Assembly (NCBI RefSeq): GCF_012489685.1 | Contig: NC_080045.1 | Location: 10,999,648-11,063,647, forward strand | From: Lotus japonicus | Lineage: Eukaryota; Streptophyta; Magnoliopsida; Fabales; Fabaceae | Length of the DNA: 64,000 nt | Direction of reading: 5' to 3' | In this document: positions 21,700-33,583 of the stretch, in pieces | Position numbering within the stretch: position 1 is the first letter of the stretch | How the letters are laid out: every line of letters begins with the position of its first letter | Made by a program: the position numbers and the translations under genes | Notes under the pieces: model-generated | Told to the model about the DNA's origin: nothing | Seen by the model: only the letters and a program-made list of their open reading frames with translations | The model's database searches: none

Positions 21700-22503
21700 T
21701 AGGGGTGAACATGGGCCGGGTAAATCCAATGAACCCGCCCAACCCAATCCGATCCAATAGAAAAAATGCGGGTTGGATCGGGCAATCGGGTTAGTCGGAT
21801 GGATTTTACTACAACCCAACCAAGTTCGGATCGGATTTCGGATTCAGTTCAAATTCATCCAACCCAACCCAGAATCCATACATATAATAATAATTTTTAT
21901 AATTTTACTCATACTTGGAGTGCTAGTGTCGGAGTGATGACTTTTTGAAACTTTAAGACTTAAGTATTTGTAGTTATTTGTCATATTTGAACTTAGAGTA
22001 TTTGTTCGTAGTTATTTGTTACATGTTTATATATAGTTATTTGGCATGTTAGAGACATCTAAGTTCTAAGTGTCATGACATGACATTTAGTGTTGTTTTT
22101 CACTTTTTAGATACTATTTATATTAGATTGTTTCATGTCATTTGGTAATGAAATTTTATATTTTCATGATATTTGACTATATGTCATTTATGTGATATTA
22201 TTTCTATAACTTTTTGTGTCTTTTTCATGCTATTTAGTATTATAACATATTTATTACTTTTTATAACTTTTTTCTGAATTTATAATAATTTTTATAAGAT
22301 TTTTTAATATTTCAGATATATTATTATTTTAATATAGTGACCCAATAAATCCATCCAACCCAATCCAAACTTCGTCGGGTTGGTTCGGATCGGGTCCGAA
22401 GAAGAAATTCGTGAAATCCAACCCAACCAAACCCAGCCAATTTTGATCGGTTCGGATTTTATTTTGACAAAAATCCATCCAACCCAACCCATGTGCACCC
22501 CTA
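21700..22503. mobile_element. hAT-type MITE (804 bp)
   Basis: The ends TAGGGGTGAACATGGG and CCCATGTGCACCCCTA are inverted repeats (one mismatch), flanked by the perfect 8-bp duplication TTAAAAAC (21692-21699, 22504-22511). Sub-terminal zones are rich in aacccaaccc/gggttgg in inverted arrangement. The AT-rich middle has no gene. Confidence 0.9.
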
Positions 22504-22549
22504 TTAAAAACTGATATTCACTTTTCAAAAATTATACCAATAACAATAA

Positions 22550-22976
22550 TGCTCTGTTTGTATCGGGTGATTTTGTATGGATGGAAAAGCATGGGAAGGT
22601 AAAATGGCTGGAAAACTGGTTTCTTATGTGTTTGGCACACACATGGAAAGGAAAGTGATGGGAAAACCGTACAATACTGTAGCTTGTCAGTTTTCTTCTC
22701 ACTAGTGGCGTGAAAATGCTTTTTTAGCGTGGAATCAGTGTAAAAACCCATCATCTCCCTTCTTTGTTATATATAAATTATTATAAAAATATATATTGAG
22801 GGTATAATAGCACTTAGGTAAATATTACTCTCACTTTTCCTTTCATTCTTACTTCTTTTTCAATCAATCCAAACAACTTCAAAATCACCTCATTTTTTAT
22901 TTATATTTCTTCCACTCATATTCCTTCCTTTTATATTTCTTCCACTCATTTTCACATCTGCATCCAAACAGACCAT
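22550..22976. mobile_element. Possible Tourist-like MITE
   Basis: The left text tgctctgtttgtatc and right text gcatccaaacagacca are imperfect inverted repeats of the TCTGTTTGGATG type, bracketing about 430 bp without coding content. No convincing duplication is visible, so limits are approximate. Confidence 0.4.
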
Positions 22977-22979
22977 ATA

Positions 22980-23587
22980 TGTTCCACTTGATATAGTGGT
23001 CGATATTTGGAAGTTTCGTTATTCTACCCTCTGTTGACATACAAATTCATCTGTTTCACAATGAATCAATAAAAATATTGTCTGAATCAAATGTTATTGA
23101 GAAATCTCATATTAACTAAACGTATGACTAAAGTACTCTTTATATATGGAAAGACAATTTTCGCATCAAAGCTGTTTTTAGGTTACAATTTACGTGAAGA
23201 GTTTAATTTTAATATACTGAAAGCCAACCAATGAAATTTTAAAAATGTATCAAATTAATTATTTATATTAAATAAAAAAAACTGTTTTTCTCCTACTTCT
23301 TTGAAATATGATTTGTTTGCAGTATAAAAAATATTTACGCTATCTGTTCATTTAGATTTTTCTCTTATTTGAACTATGCAAATGGGACTTTTTATTTCTG
23401 ATAATTATTTTGGTACATTAACCAAATGTAATATATGGCTCATGTATAGTAATTACAGTTTAAAACTAAGGGTTATTTCTTGCCTAGTGTAATTAGTTTA
23501 AATAGTATTAGATCTAATAAAAATTTAATATTATACAACTTTTTGTCATACACTATACAACTTATCATATCGTTTAAATTAATATAA
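22980..23587. other. AT-rich gene-free stretch
   Basis: I see no gene, repeat or clear signal here. Confidence 0.5.
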
Positions 23588-23700
23588 TCATGTGTGGTGG
23601 AGAGTGGTGGTGGGTGGTAGAGGTGCTAGTGGTGGTGGCGGCAGTGTAAGGTGATGGTTGTGGTGGTAGAGTGGTGGTGGTGGTGGTAGTGATGATGACG
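23588..23700 (+). repeat. Degenerate (GGT)n simple repeat
   Basis: About 110 bp dominated by ggtggt/ggtagt/gatgat triplets, directly left of the CACTA end. Confidence 0.8.
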
Positions 23701-23710
23701 GTAGTGTAGG

Positions 23711-24624
23711 CACTACAAGAATATGACCTTTTACCGAAGGTCTTTTACCAACGTCCAAAAATTTGTGAGTAAAGGATCTCATTGCTGAATGATACATAAT
23801 TTTGGCCAAAAAAAAGTTAAAAAGGAAATTAAAATGGCAATCAACCGTTGTTAATTTGACCGGAAATTTTAGCGCATGCATAACAGATGACCACAATCGT
23901 CTGTAGTTTGATAGGAAATTTCCGCGAGCCAGTATCGATAAGATTTTAATTCTTGAATAAACACAAATTTATAAGGGCGGAAAAATTGGCCTTCATATTA
24001 CCGACATTTTGGGTCTTTAGTAATCTATAAATACAGACGTTGAAAACTAACAGTAATACCGACGACTTAAATCGTTGGTAACATATATACAACTGCGTCC
24101 CAAAAGGATAGGACGATAGCACAATTCAATTGAAAGCCTTTTCAAGTTAGCGTTTCTCTATTATTTTCATTTATTTTCTTTAGTTTTTAAATTATAATAT
24201 TATTTTTATATTTTTGTGTTATTTTTTCAGTTTAGCTTTGTTTTTGTTATTGTGAGCATCCTATTTTTGTTCTAATAAGGTTAGTGTTTATGTTTAATCT
24301 TCAAATTTAATTTCTCATATTATTTTTATTGATTATGTTATCATTTTTTAATCCCTACCTTATTTTAAAATTGTATATGTTGTTGTCAAACTCTCCTTGC
24401 CTAGTAGGAATTTAGACTCGGGGAAAAGTATAGCTGATCAGGGCTCTTCTAAGTCTATATCTTCCAATAGGGGTGCTGTAATAAATGAAGCATCTCACGA
24501 ATCACTTTCTTATAGTGACTATATGACAACTTTAGTACCCACAGCTGGAGAAGTTCTGATTTCTGAACTAGACTTTTAGATAAACATTTACGCTAACAAT
24601 AGTGACATCATGTATAATGTTTAA
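23711..24624 (+). mobile_element. CACTA (En/Spm) element remnant, left end only
   Basis: CACTACAAGAATATGACC at 23711 matches the CACTACAAGAAAA terminus of plant CACTA elements. It is followed by sub-terminal motifs of the accgacg / cgttggtaa kind (23730-24080) as in this superfamily. A 60-codon frame at 24397-24579 (Ser-rich, MPSRNLDSGKSIADQG) may be a scrap of its protein, but I cannot assign it. No right terminus (CTTGTAGTG) was found; gypsy LTR sequence begins at 24625, so the element is truncated. Confidence 0.6.
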
Positions 24625-24760
24625 TGTAACGTCCAAATTTCTCAATCGGGAATCACATTAGTAATTCAACAAAGTCTAGGGACCAAACTCATATTTTATT
24701 TTTTAAAAAACGTTAGCGATTTTCTAAAAATACCCATCATCACCAAAGCTAAAAAGTGTG
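24625..24760 (-). repeat. Gypsy LTR end fragment, reverse orientation
   Basis: TGTAACGTCCAAATTTC followed by cacattagtaa and gtctaggga(c)caaactc, then cccatcatcaccaaagc, is the reverse complement of a gypsy LTR 3' end. It matches 59560-59973 over the same phrases. Confidence 0.7.
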
Positions 24761-25440
24761 AAGAAAGATAAGGAAAAAAATTGAAGAACCATGCATGACT
24801 AAATTTTCCTCAAAGTTATATTTTTAGATTTTAAATTACTTTTATCTTTTAGTTTGAATTTTTTAATGAGAAAAAAGTTAAAGGCAAACTTATAATCCAC
24901 ATGAGAAAAATGAGAATGAGGGAGCTAAGTTAGTAGGAAATTCATAGGAAAATTTCTGATAAAAGATGTGGAAAATTTTGCAGGAAAAAGAATATATTGA
25001 AAAATTGTAAGAAAATGTGTAGGAAAGTACTGTAGGAAAATCTGCATGCACAAACCATAGGAAAATTCATGGAAAAGTGGAGGTGAAGTCCGCTTAAAAA
25101 ATTGAAGGAATTTCACTAGAAAAAGGTTGTAGAAAAATCCAAAAAATGTATTCTGCGAAAAAGTTCCCAATCAAATTTAACTTTACTAGCGATTTTCCCG
25201 CTGATTTGAAATTCACATAAAAAATTAAAAATGTGTGGGAAAGTTAATGAGAAATTCTTCAGAACACTTGTACTTATTTTGGATAGAGCATATCCTCATA
25301 CAATAAGTTGAATTGCATGGTATTGAAATGAACATGAAAGGAAACACAGCCAAAGACATGCCATTAGTGATTGTTCATAACTGTGATAGACGGAAAGAAA
25401 GAAGTCACTAGTTGTATAGAACTGGCAGTCGGGCACCACC
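24761..25440. other. Intergenic with degenerate aggaaaatt periodicity
   Basis: Between about 24930 and 25150 the phrase (t)aggaaaat / gaaaattt recurs irregularly about ten times, the remains of a diverged short tandem repeat. There is no gene. The right part leads into the 3' UTR of the RING gene. Confidence 0.5.
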
Positions 25441-25724
25441 CAAAAATAGGAAGGTAGCCTATTTATATGATAAGTGGTTCCCCAGTATGATTTAGAAGCA
25501 GAAATTCAAAAAAGTACAACACTATAAACTTCTAGTAGATGACAATTTCATTCCCTTCTTTACCTTAACTTTTCCAATAAAAAGATGGATGAGCTCCAGA
25601 TTAACAGCTAGCCAGTGGCTTATCTTATTAGTAAATGGAATGAAAATATTGGCTATGTACATATAACCAAAATAAGAAGAGTGCGGAACAACTGCATTTG
25701 TACGAAAGGAAAAGAACAATACGA

Positions 25725-28372
25725 TCACTGGGTTGAAGATGAATTGGACAGTGCGGCTTCTTCTTTGCAAATAGGGCACCAATTCTTCAGCCGCAGCCAC
25801 TCCTGTATGCAAACCACATGAAATATATGCTCGCATTGTAGAGTGCCAACTTCATCTGCAACAATATATTCCTCCTACAAATTTAGGTTAATGTACCAAT
25901 ATCAGATCTTGGAAAAAAGATAATTTTAGCAGTTTTGTTATTCATCCATTAAAATCTACACTAGACCTCTATATATTCCTCTTATGAGAAAAGGAAAAAT
26001 GAGGTCACTTTTTCTTTTCCTAAAAGGGAAGGTATATATGCTTGGATCTGGTAAACATGCAGTCGACTGCACTTCAGTCACACATCGAACCTATTTGATT
26101 AAGATTCAACTGCTCCCATTTCTAGCATGTATTTGTATCTGATTTACCAATATTTGATATGAACCATCTGATTTAAATCCAATGGTTATTATTGAATGAC
26201 TTCAACAACTGCTTGAAAATGTGACGGCAGTCAATCCAGATTCGTACATAACTAGACTTAGAGAGCTCTTCTATGCTTGAAAATGTTGGAGACTTGTTAT
26301 AAGAGAAATAACTCAAATGAGTGCTTAGTTCAAATATTTTAGTACTCTTAAATACTGATGGAGCCTTTACAATGTTATGCATACCAGCACCACTAAGTTT
26401 AAAACTGAAACACTGCTGTCCCTTTGTCGATGGATAATTTAGATCCGCTAGGATCAGATACAGAAACATTAATTAAAATTTATGAGGCAAATCGTTGGCT
26501 TGATATCATTTGAGCCATGATGATATTGATGATCAATGACACCCCATTTTCATGTAAAAGTAATATGAGCATCATTCTTACAAAAGCTTCATTATACAAA
26601 TACCTGGCAAATGCAGCATTTGATATCATCCTTATCCTCATTATAATCCTCAGCTGCTTCTTCTGTAGGTCCAGGCTCAAAGATACTTCTCTTGAGGCAT
26701 GCTGAAAGTGCTTCCTCTGTTAGAGTTGTGCTTACAGTTCCCATCTTCTCTTCCAGAGATAAGAGTTCCTATCATTGATATAAAAAAGAAAATTTATAGG
26801 TTTTAAGCCTAAGCATGCTGCATCCACAAGGATAGTAATCTCTTCTCAAAATCACCTCCTAAACAGTTACCTTACCAACCTCCCTCCTTTACCATAAACA
26901 GCAACAGGCCTAGGTATACCTTTTTGAAACATGCACTCTTAAAAATACGTTGCCGAAAATACTTTGATATGAGAAATGGATGTGATAAGCTGATATATAG
27001 AACCTTATTACATTAATATACCTCATATGACATGCTGTCAATATCCAACCGCATGTCTCTATGATGATCAAAGTTTAGTCCACTAAGGAACAAGTTGGTC
27101 TCTAGTAAGAGAATTTGCTGCAAAGACACAAACGAAAGAGTCAAATAACTTACCAACTATATCGAGTTAACTTTTGCTTAAAAATTACCTCGTGGGTTAG
27201 CTCTTCATCTTGTTCTATTCTCTCAAGTGCCAATAATACCTACATCCAAAAAAAAACTTTATTTGTAAGTTCTTTCATCGAAGAGCATATTAACCAGTAT
27301 GTCTTCATGTGTTTAAAAGGACACTTACCTCTGCAATACCATCTATGTTGTAGCGACGAAAGCGGTCCTGACTAGTTAGAGCAGTGCTATATTCTGCAGG
27401 AGATACAGGCATAACACCATACAACTGCTCACTGCTAGAAATTGGTCTACTAAAAGAGCTTGGACGACCTAAAGGGTATGAAATGCCAGGAGCATTGCCA
27501 GAATGAGGCAATAGAGGTACCGTAACAGGGGACACATTAGTCGCCCTTTGGTGTTCATTTCCTTGGCTAGAAAATCTTCCCCTAGCACGACTACTAATTG
27601 ATCTTTGAGCTCTAACTGATGCTGTGATACTGTCCCTGTGAGAAGGAACATTTATGGATCTTCTTGAATCGGATATACATATGGAATTTCTAGGGCCAGA
27701 ATTCAGTCCTTCCATTGAAGAGCCCGTCATCTTTTTCCCTCTAACAGTGGAACTACTTTCCCCCTCACAGTTTCTCTTTTTTATCATTCCCTTCCTTTTA
27801 TTAAAGGTTGAATCTGATGATGAACAACCAGTTGGGATAATGTCAGATATAGTGTTGCATCTGAGGTTTTGCAGCCCATACTTGCTAGCAACAGCACGTG
27901 TCACGGGACTAGTACTTTTAATTTCTTGCTGACGTAGCCCAGGCCTTCGATCAAAATTCCTTTGAGATTGGGTATCTGATGCTACACTAGAGCTTTGTAC
28001 TTTCATTCGCATCACATTACTAGACTCTATTGAATTCCTTTTCAGCAGTGTATCAGATGAATCTGACTCGAAGGATAACATTTTCTGACGCTCTATAGAG
28101 GGTTTTCCTGGGTTTCTAGTCGTTCTAGAGGAACATCCAATAGCCTCCTTGCAACTTGAAGAGGACCGCATTGAAGACCTCAAAGATATACCTTCTTCAG
28201 AAGATCTGATATGAGCAACTTTCATAGGGTTAACTTTGCTGCTGCAGCCCAGTCGACTGCAATTTTTTCCATTTCGATCTCTAGTATTAGCAGTATCTCT
28301 AAATAAAAGGCCCATATTTTTTCTAGGGACTACCACCCCATTAATGCCTCTTTTACCAGAATATTCACCCAT
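25725..28372 (-). CDS. RING-H2 E3 ubiquitin ligase, five coding exons, 501 aa
   Basis: The coding exons on the minus strand are 28372-27329, 27239-27189, 27117-27022, 26768-26604 and 25874-25725, all with GT-AG borders and phase 0, adding to 501 residues. Residues 1-348 are Ser/Arg-rich and disordered-looking, beginning MGEYSGKRGINGVVV. Residues 349-420 are helical and acidic (VLLALERIEQDEELTHE). The RING-H2 finger is at 448-488: C448, C451, C466, H468, H471, C474, C485, C488, with the E2-binding W478 and P486. It should transfer ubiquitin from an E2 to unknown substrates. Family likeness is to plant proteins such as At4g31450/At5g10650 (from memory). The ATG at 28411 is also open, but a splice acceptor (tgttgcag|att) lies between it and 28372, so I prefer 28372. 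Confidence 0.9.
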
Positions 28373-28394
28373 CAATTGTTTATCACCTTCAAAT

Positions 28395-29461
28395 CTGCAA
28401 CACATCGACATGATGTAGTAGTAATAAGATGATCAAACACTTTATAAAGGGCCATCATACTGAAGAAAAACAAAGCACTGAAAAAATAGCAATAACTGAC
28501 AAAGCATAAATAATATTCAAACTTTAAGATTGTATGGTTCTCAAACAGAGACTCCTTGTTAACCAACAAGGTATTAATCAATGACAATAAGCACACATGC
28601 ACCTTATTATCATAATCGGTAACGCCGTTTAATTGGATTGCCAATACTATGAAAGGGACCATAAACCCAGATTATCAACAATAATACTTAGCTGGAATGA
28701 TTTAAAACAGAAATGAAATCAGGAAAAAGGGAAAAGAAGAAAGAAACTAATACATGATTAGATGATGATCAGAAGGAACAGGAAGAAAACATCATGATCC
28801 AATCCTAAACTACAAAGCAACATTCATGAATTGGTTACACAAGAAGCAACTAAGAACTCAGTAATGACATGAAAGTCTTCAATATGAATAGCTCATGCCA
28901 AACTCAAAGAAACAACAATAATATAAAAGTAGAAACTGATAGGACAAAGCATCACCACACAACAATCACAAAAAACAAAACATAAAAATAAAGAACAAAT
29001 TTAATAAAATGAGGCGTTTTCCCCCGTCATTTCAGCGCTCAAAAAAGCTGAAAACAACAAATAAACGTAACAGAATCATTATTATCAAGTTCCAACTCCA
29101 AAAAGAAAGCAATCCAATTGGAATGAGACTTCCTCTTGTAAAAAAAATATATAAATAAAACCCAATTGGAATGAATGCATGACGAAGTAAAGATTGAACA
29201 AAGCAATGAAAAAACCGACGATAATCCCCCGGTTAAATTTCAAACAATCACTTATCTCAAAAGCTTAAGCTATTAATTGGACAAGGGTCAAATCAAACTC
29301 ACCTAAAATGTTCTTAAATTCAACTTTTTAATTTGAAAGTGGGGAGAAAGGATCGAACTCTAGACTGATAAATCAGAGGGTATGATACATGTCAAACAAT
29401 CACTTATCCCAAAAACAATGAATGGTTTTATATTAACATTAAAGAGGTGAGGAAAAGCTAC
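28395..29461 (-). other. Probable 5' UTR intron of the RING gene
   Basis: Minus-strand donor aaaag|gtagct (29462/29461) and acceptor tgttgcag|atttg (28395/28394) would remove 1067 bp and place a leader exon above 29462. The leader would contain CACCAC-type repeats (29480-29515). The interior shows no gene. Predicted from signals only. Confidence 0.5.
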
Positions 29462-29579
29462 CTTTTATTCTTGTTTGAGGGGGTGGAAATGGTGGTGGTA
29501 GTGGTGGTGGTGTCACCTGGAAACTGAGAAGAGAGAAGAAAGTTTTTAGAGAGGGGAGCACAAGTGCAAAACGTGTATG

Positions 29580-30619
29580 AATGATCCAATGCTGAGCAAA
29601 CATTTATTTATTAAAAGCTGGACCAAGAAAACTTAAAAAATAAATATAATATTTAATTAATCATAAATAAGAGGACGAAACAGAAATGTTTCTTTGTGTT
29701 GCCGTCCTTCTAACTCCGAACTATGTACAGGCCTGCTCTTGAGTTGAGAGGGTGTCAAATTACTGCGTCTAAAATACAGCTTAGGATCCTCTGCAGGAAC
29801 CTCGTTGACTCAGAGGTAACAACTGAAGGTGAACCAGGATGAAACAATAAGGGGCAGCTTGATGCATGCTTGCCTTCAAAGGGAGGACCTAGGATGAGGT
29901 CTTTGGTGGAGACATCATTAGAGTCATCTTCCAAGACTTGGCAAAATTTTGTAAATAAAATTGATATTGAAATCATAGACAAACTCGGTTTTATAAAAGT
30001 AGAAAAAAGTTTTGTTTCATTTAACATAACTACAATTGAGATGTGATTTACAAGATTACCCAAATTGATACATCATCTTTAATATTTTATCCCTAAAAGT
30101 AACATCATTTTATTATATCCAAATATCATTCATTTTTATAAACTAACTTTTACTCGTCTTTCCAAAACACAAATTCATTCTTTTAAATTTACTTCTATCA
30201 AGTTTATCAAACATAATTTTATCCAACTATAAAACAAAAAGGCCCTGTAGCCTAACCCTACCAAACTATAACGGTAATAAACACATTGGGGTTTTGGCAA
30301 AACAAAAACAAAAAACATATCGGGGTAAGTTTGAAGGTGAAGGTAGTGACTACCGAGGTCTGAAACAAAGGCACCAAATATCTTACCAATATAAACTTAT
30401 TGTTAGGAGTCATATGAACTGCTATAATTGAATGATTGGGTATTAACACCAATACATGCACTATGTTAATTTGTTACAAACCCTGCTTAAAACCATGTTA
30501 ACCCAAAGTGCAGGGTAGGAGCAATAAAAAATCCAAAGCCCCACGAGCCAATAGTTGCATACATATTCATATTTTTCTTTTATCAACAACCCAAATAAGA
30601 AAGCAAGTTTGCATATCAC
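29580..30619. other. Intergenic, probable promoter side of the RING gene
   Basis: AT-rich, no gene or element recognised. The 102-codon frame at 29755-30063 (-) has no family likeness. Confidence 0.45.
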
Positions 30620-30633
30620 GAAAGTTCGCAAGT

Positions 30634-30767
30634 GTCCCCGAGGGTTAACTCAAGTGGTAAGAACTATGAGACACATAAGGGTTGGGGGGGAATGAAGGGT
30701 GAAGGAGCCAGGATTCAAACCTGGTGAAGGAATTAATTTAACAACTAACATTTGCCCATAAAAAAAT
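30634..30767 (+). mobile_element. tRNA-derived SINE
   Basis: The 134-bp element has a polymerase III A-box-like stretch (ggttaactcaagtggta, 30643-30659), a B-box-like stretch (ggattcaaacc, 30711-30721) and a short A-rich tail. It is flanked by a 14-bp duplication with one mismatch: GAAAGTTCGCAAGT (30620-30633) and GAAAGTTTGCAAGT (30768-30781). It is not a tRNA gene: no foldable acceptor or anticodon arms are evident. Confidence 0.85.
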
Positions 30768-30781
30768 GAAAGTTTGCAAGT

Positions 30782-31486
30782 TTGCATATATCACAAAAAT
30801 TTATTCAATCCTTGCACTGTTGCACCATCATTTCCTATGGCAAGTATCTCTACAGATATCATGAAACTGAGTATGACAGATACCTTATGAAAATCAGTAT
30901 GATTAAAGGGTTAAACTGAACACATGTGAGATTAATCCATTTCATAACTTGATTAGTTTCAACCTCTTTCAACCAATCCCTTCAATTCGCTCCTAGATGA
31001 TTAAGGTTGACAATATCACCATAACTTCAAGTCAAAATGCCTAATAGCACAATATCTTAAAAAAAGTCAGGAATCAATTTTGTAGAAGAGGTACCTAAAT
31101 ACAGTACAAATAAGTAGAGATTGAACCTGAAAACATGTAAAAGACATTAAGATAAACAAACTGCAACTTAAAAGACTAACTGCAGCTAGATGATTTAACA
31201 TTGTATAAAAAACACTCTTCCAAATGCCAAGCTCTATTCTTGCAATATCACCATTTGAAGGCAAGCCAAGACATCAAGCATAACTGTGTAGAACACTAGC
31301 ACCCTTCATGGCCTGCTGGAAAAAATGAGCTTAATTTAAATTTCGCCATATCATAAATTCTACAGGAGCTTATTTTGAGAACTGTTATTTCACCACAGAC
31401 GTTAGTTGTTATTCTTACATAACTTTCCACCAAAATTGTCTTTGATTATTCTAAGTAAATGAGGCTTCAAATATTTTCCCAATCAA
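30782..31486. other. Gene-free intergenic stretch
   Basis: No gene, no repeat with recognisable ends. A short duplicated phrase (aagtttgcatat) continues on both sides of the SINE. Confidence 0.4.
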
Positions 31487-31800
31487 TTTTTTTTTATAAG
31501 CAAAAAATGCATTCAAGCAAGCACAAGGGGTGCTTAAACCCAAATACAAAGAGAGTTTACATAGATTAAGTTAAATGATTAGCAAATAAAAGGGAAAATA
31601 ACAACACAGAAGAAAACAAGCCACTGGGCCTAGATAACAAAGATCCCACCCATCTGATACACATTAGCCTCCAAAAATATATATTAACAACTGCAATTGA
31701 GGAGAGATATCAGCATCATGGCTATATAGTTAAAACTAGCAGACCCACCATGCACCTAGAACATTGTGCTACAGTCTACCACCAAACCTCATCTTTCCTT
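31487..31800 (-). mobile_element. LINE 3' end fragment
   Basis: A T-run (31487-31495) followed by ataagcaaaaaatgcattcaagcaagcacaaggggtgctt closely resembles the reversed 3' terminus of the L1 LINE at 52876-54712 (tttttttataagcaa..gaacaaggggtacttcaaccc). It is probably a very short 5'-truncated insertion; its upper limit is uncertain and no duplication was found. Confidence 0.55.
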
Positions 31801-31996
31801 GCAATTTCAGGTGTCACACTTATTTATGGAGAAAGAAAAATATAATGACTTAATAAGGAAATAGTACAAGATAGGTTAGGGAATCATATTCATGCATCAT
31901 GTGTTCTACATATGACTACTCATTTTTTGTTATGCATGACAAATAGTAATAAAAAGGTGAAAAGGATTGAAGAATTACATACACTAATTCTTATTG

Positions 31997-33226
31997 TCAG
32001 TTACTATTGGTTATCTTCAATTGTTTCCTCATCAGCTGGTCATCTTCACTTGCTTCCTCAGAGGCATTAGGGAGTGATAGCAAACTCTCTCTATACATAC
32101 CACATTGAAGCAAACTCTCTCTATACGTATTAAATGTGCACTGATCAAGCAGCAATCCTTTGTCGTTAAATATCACAAATCTTGCAAAGCCATTTGATCC
32201 AAAAATTTCACCATGTTTGGTGAAACATATTGGAAAAAAGACATTGTGGCGAATGTTACAAGTAGGAAAAACGAATAACTTAGTCCAAGATGACGACACT
32301 TTATAATCTTTCATCATCCAAATCTCAGCCATTGATTCCGCGTCACCCGGGTAACTTAAACTGAGACATTCTCCCAATACCTGCAAATAATACTCTTTAT
32401 TTTCTAATTTCTTGACTAAAACTTGTGACAAAGGAATCTCTGACAAGCTCCTTTCTACCAAATCAAAGGCGATAATGACATGATGTTCGGTTTCATAAGA
32501 GATAACCAACCAATGCAGGGCCTGGTTCAAAAACTGCCCAGCTTTAAATTCACAACTATCCAAATCGATATACGGAACATTAGTACCCTGCAGGTAAAAC
32601 CAGGAATTTGTTTTCATGGAAAAAAGGCGAATGCCTATAGGATCATTAGCTTCAATGTCGTCTTCGTGATACTCCTGCAAAGGAATCAATTCGATAAGTA
32701 CAAGCAAGTAGTCATCTGTTAATCTATCATACCCAAAACCATTTATACAATCAATCATCTCATGAACATTGCCTGCAATTCTTCTGCGAACCCCGGTCGC
32801 CGGATTCCACACAAAGACATCACCCTGTGGATAGGCTACAAGAACAAACCCTCTACAAGAACCCAAGAACTCAACATCACTACTAGGATCATCAACACCA
32901 TAAACACTATACATAGGAAGAGGAAATCTGAGGTTTACTACAGAAGCCTCATTGTGAAGTGGTGCATCTACATCTAGCGATTCAATTTCAGAATGATTAT
33001 CTCTTGTGAGACAACGGTGGGTGGGTGCAGCAGCTAGGTCAAAATGGGATTTGCAGAATTGGGGATCGGAAATGAGAGATTGCAACGATTTGCACACCGA
33101 TTTGAAACGAAGCAGAGATCGCACTGGTAGCCTCAACAGAATTTGAACGATCAAATCGTGAGGGAGAATGGAAGAAGAGAGAGTGGGTCTCTCTATGCTC
33201 CTTCGACTTCGACTCTGCTTGTTCAT
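31997..33226 (-). CDS. F-box/FBA-type protein, 409 aa
   Basis: Single-exon frame. The F-box lies at about residues 20-62 (LPHDLIVQILLRLPVRSLLRFKSVCKSLQSLI), which binds SKP1 in an SCF ubiquitin ligase. The remaining part (about residues 90-370: FLGSCRGFVLV, VWNPATGVRRRI, GFGYDRLTDDYLLVLI, IRLFSMKTNSW) is the FBA_1 (F-box-associated) substrate-binding domain. This is the CPR1/CPR30-type architecture; substrate unknown. The C-terminus has an internal short repeat (YRESLL twice, about residues 373-388), produced by a duplicated agcaaactctctctatac phrase (32063-32125). Start: first ATG before the F-box. The gene now stands next to a large MULE, whose target duplication is only 149 bp upstream of the ATG. 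Confidence 0.9.
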   Translation of the reverse strand: MNKQSRSRRSIERPTLSSSILPHDLIVQILLRLPVRSLLRFKSVCKSLQSLISDPQFCKSHFDLAAAPTHRCLTRDNHSEIESLDVDAPLHNEASVVNLRFPLPMYSVYGVDDPSSDVEFLGSCRGFVLVAYPQGDVFVWNPATGVRRRIAGNVHEMIDCINGFGYDRLTDDYLLVLIELIPLQEYHEDDIEANDPIGIRLFSMKTNSWFYLQGTNVPYIDLDSCEFKAGQFLNQALHWLVISYETEHHVIIAFDLVERSLSEIPLSQVLVKKLENKEYYLQVLGECLSLSYPGDAESMAEIWMMKDYKVSSSWTKLFVFPTCNIRHNVFFPICFTKHGEIFGSNGFARFVIFNDKGLLLDQCTFNTYRESLLQCGMYRESLLSLPNASEEASEDDQLMRKQLKITNSN

Positions 33227-33384
33227 CTTTTACTGTGCTGGAATGGAAAGAGAGAGTCGCAACTCGCAATGGATACAAGAGTTGTAGTAGTGTTTTTGAC
33301 GATCTAGAGGACAAAGGGTGGCGGTTTCAAACACCTACTATCGTGAGAATTTCATCCAAAATTTCATACTAACCAATTGAGTTA

Positions 33385-33583
33385 GGGTGAATGGTCACTT
33401 TGGTCCCTAAAGTTACACCAGTTGGGCAAATTCGTCCCTATTCTTCCAAAATGGGTCCCGTCGTCCCTGAAGTTTGAAAACGTCGGTCACGTTGGTCCCT
33501 ACCTCAACTCCCGTTAATGAACGTTAACAGAGATGATGATTTGGCACGTTAAGTGCTCTCATGGACATTCCACGTGGATCTGA
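33385..33583 (+). repeat. Left TIR of the MULE
   Basis: 199 bp, reverse complement of 42385-42583 with about six substitutions and no gaps. In Mutator elements the TIRs carry promoters for the internal genes. The left TIR is now separated from the transposase leader by the nested solo LTR. Confidence 0.93.

Noticed and set aside
22550..22976. Complete MITE with defined TSD
   Set aside because: Inverted ends are imperfect and no duplication could be matched, so only a low-confidence entry was made.
27654..27932. Plus-strand frame opposite the RING gene
   Set aside because: Antisense shadow of exon 1 of a well-supported gene.
30643..30721. tRNA gene
   Set aside because: A and B box-like motifs are present but no cloverleaf, and a 14-bp TSD marks it as a SINE.
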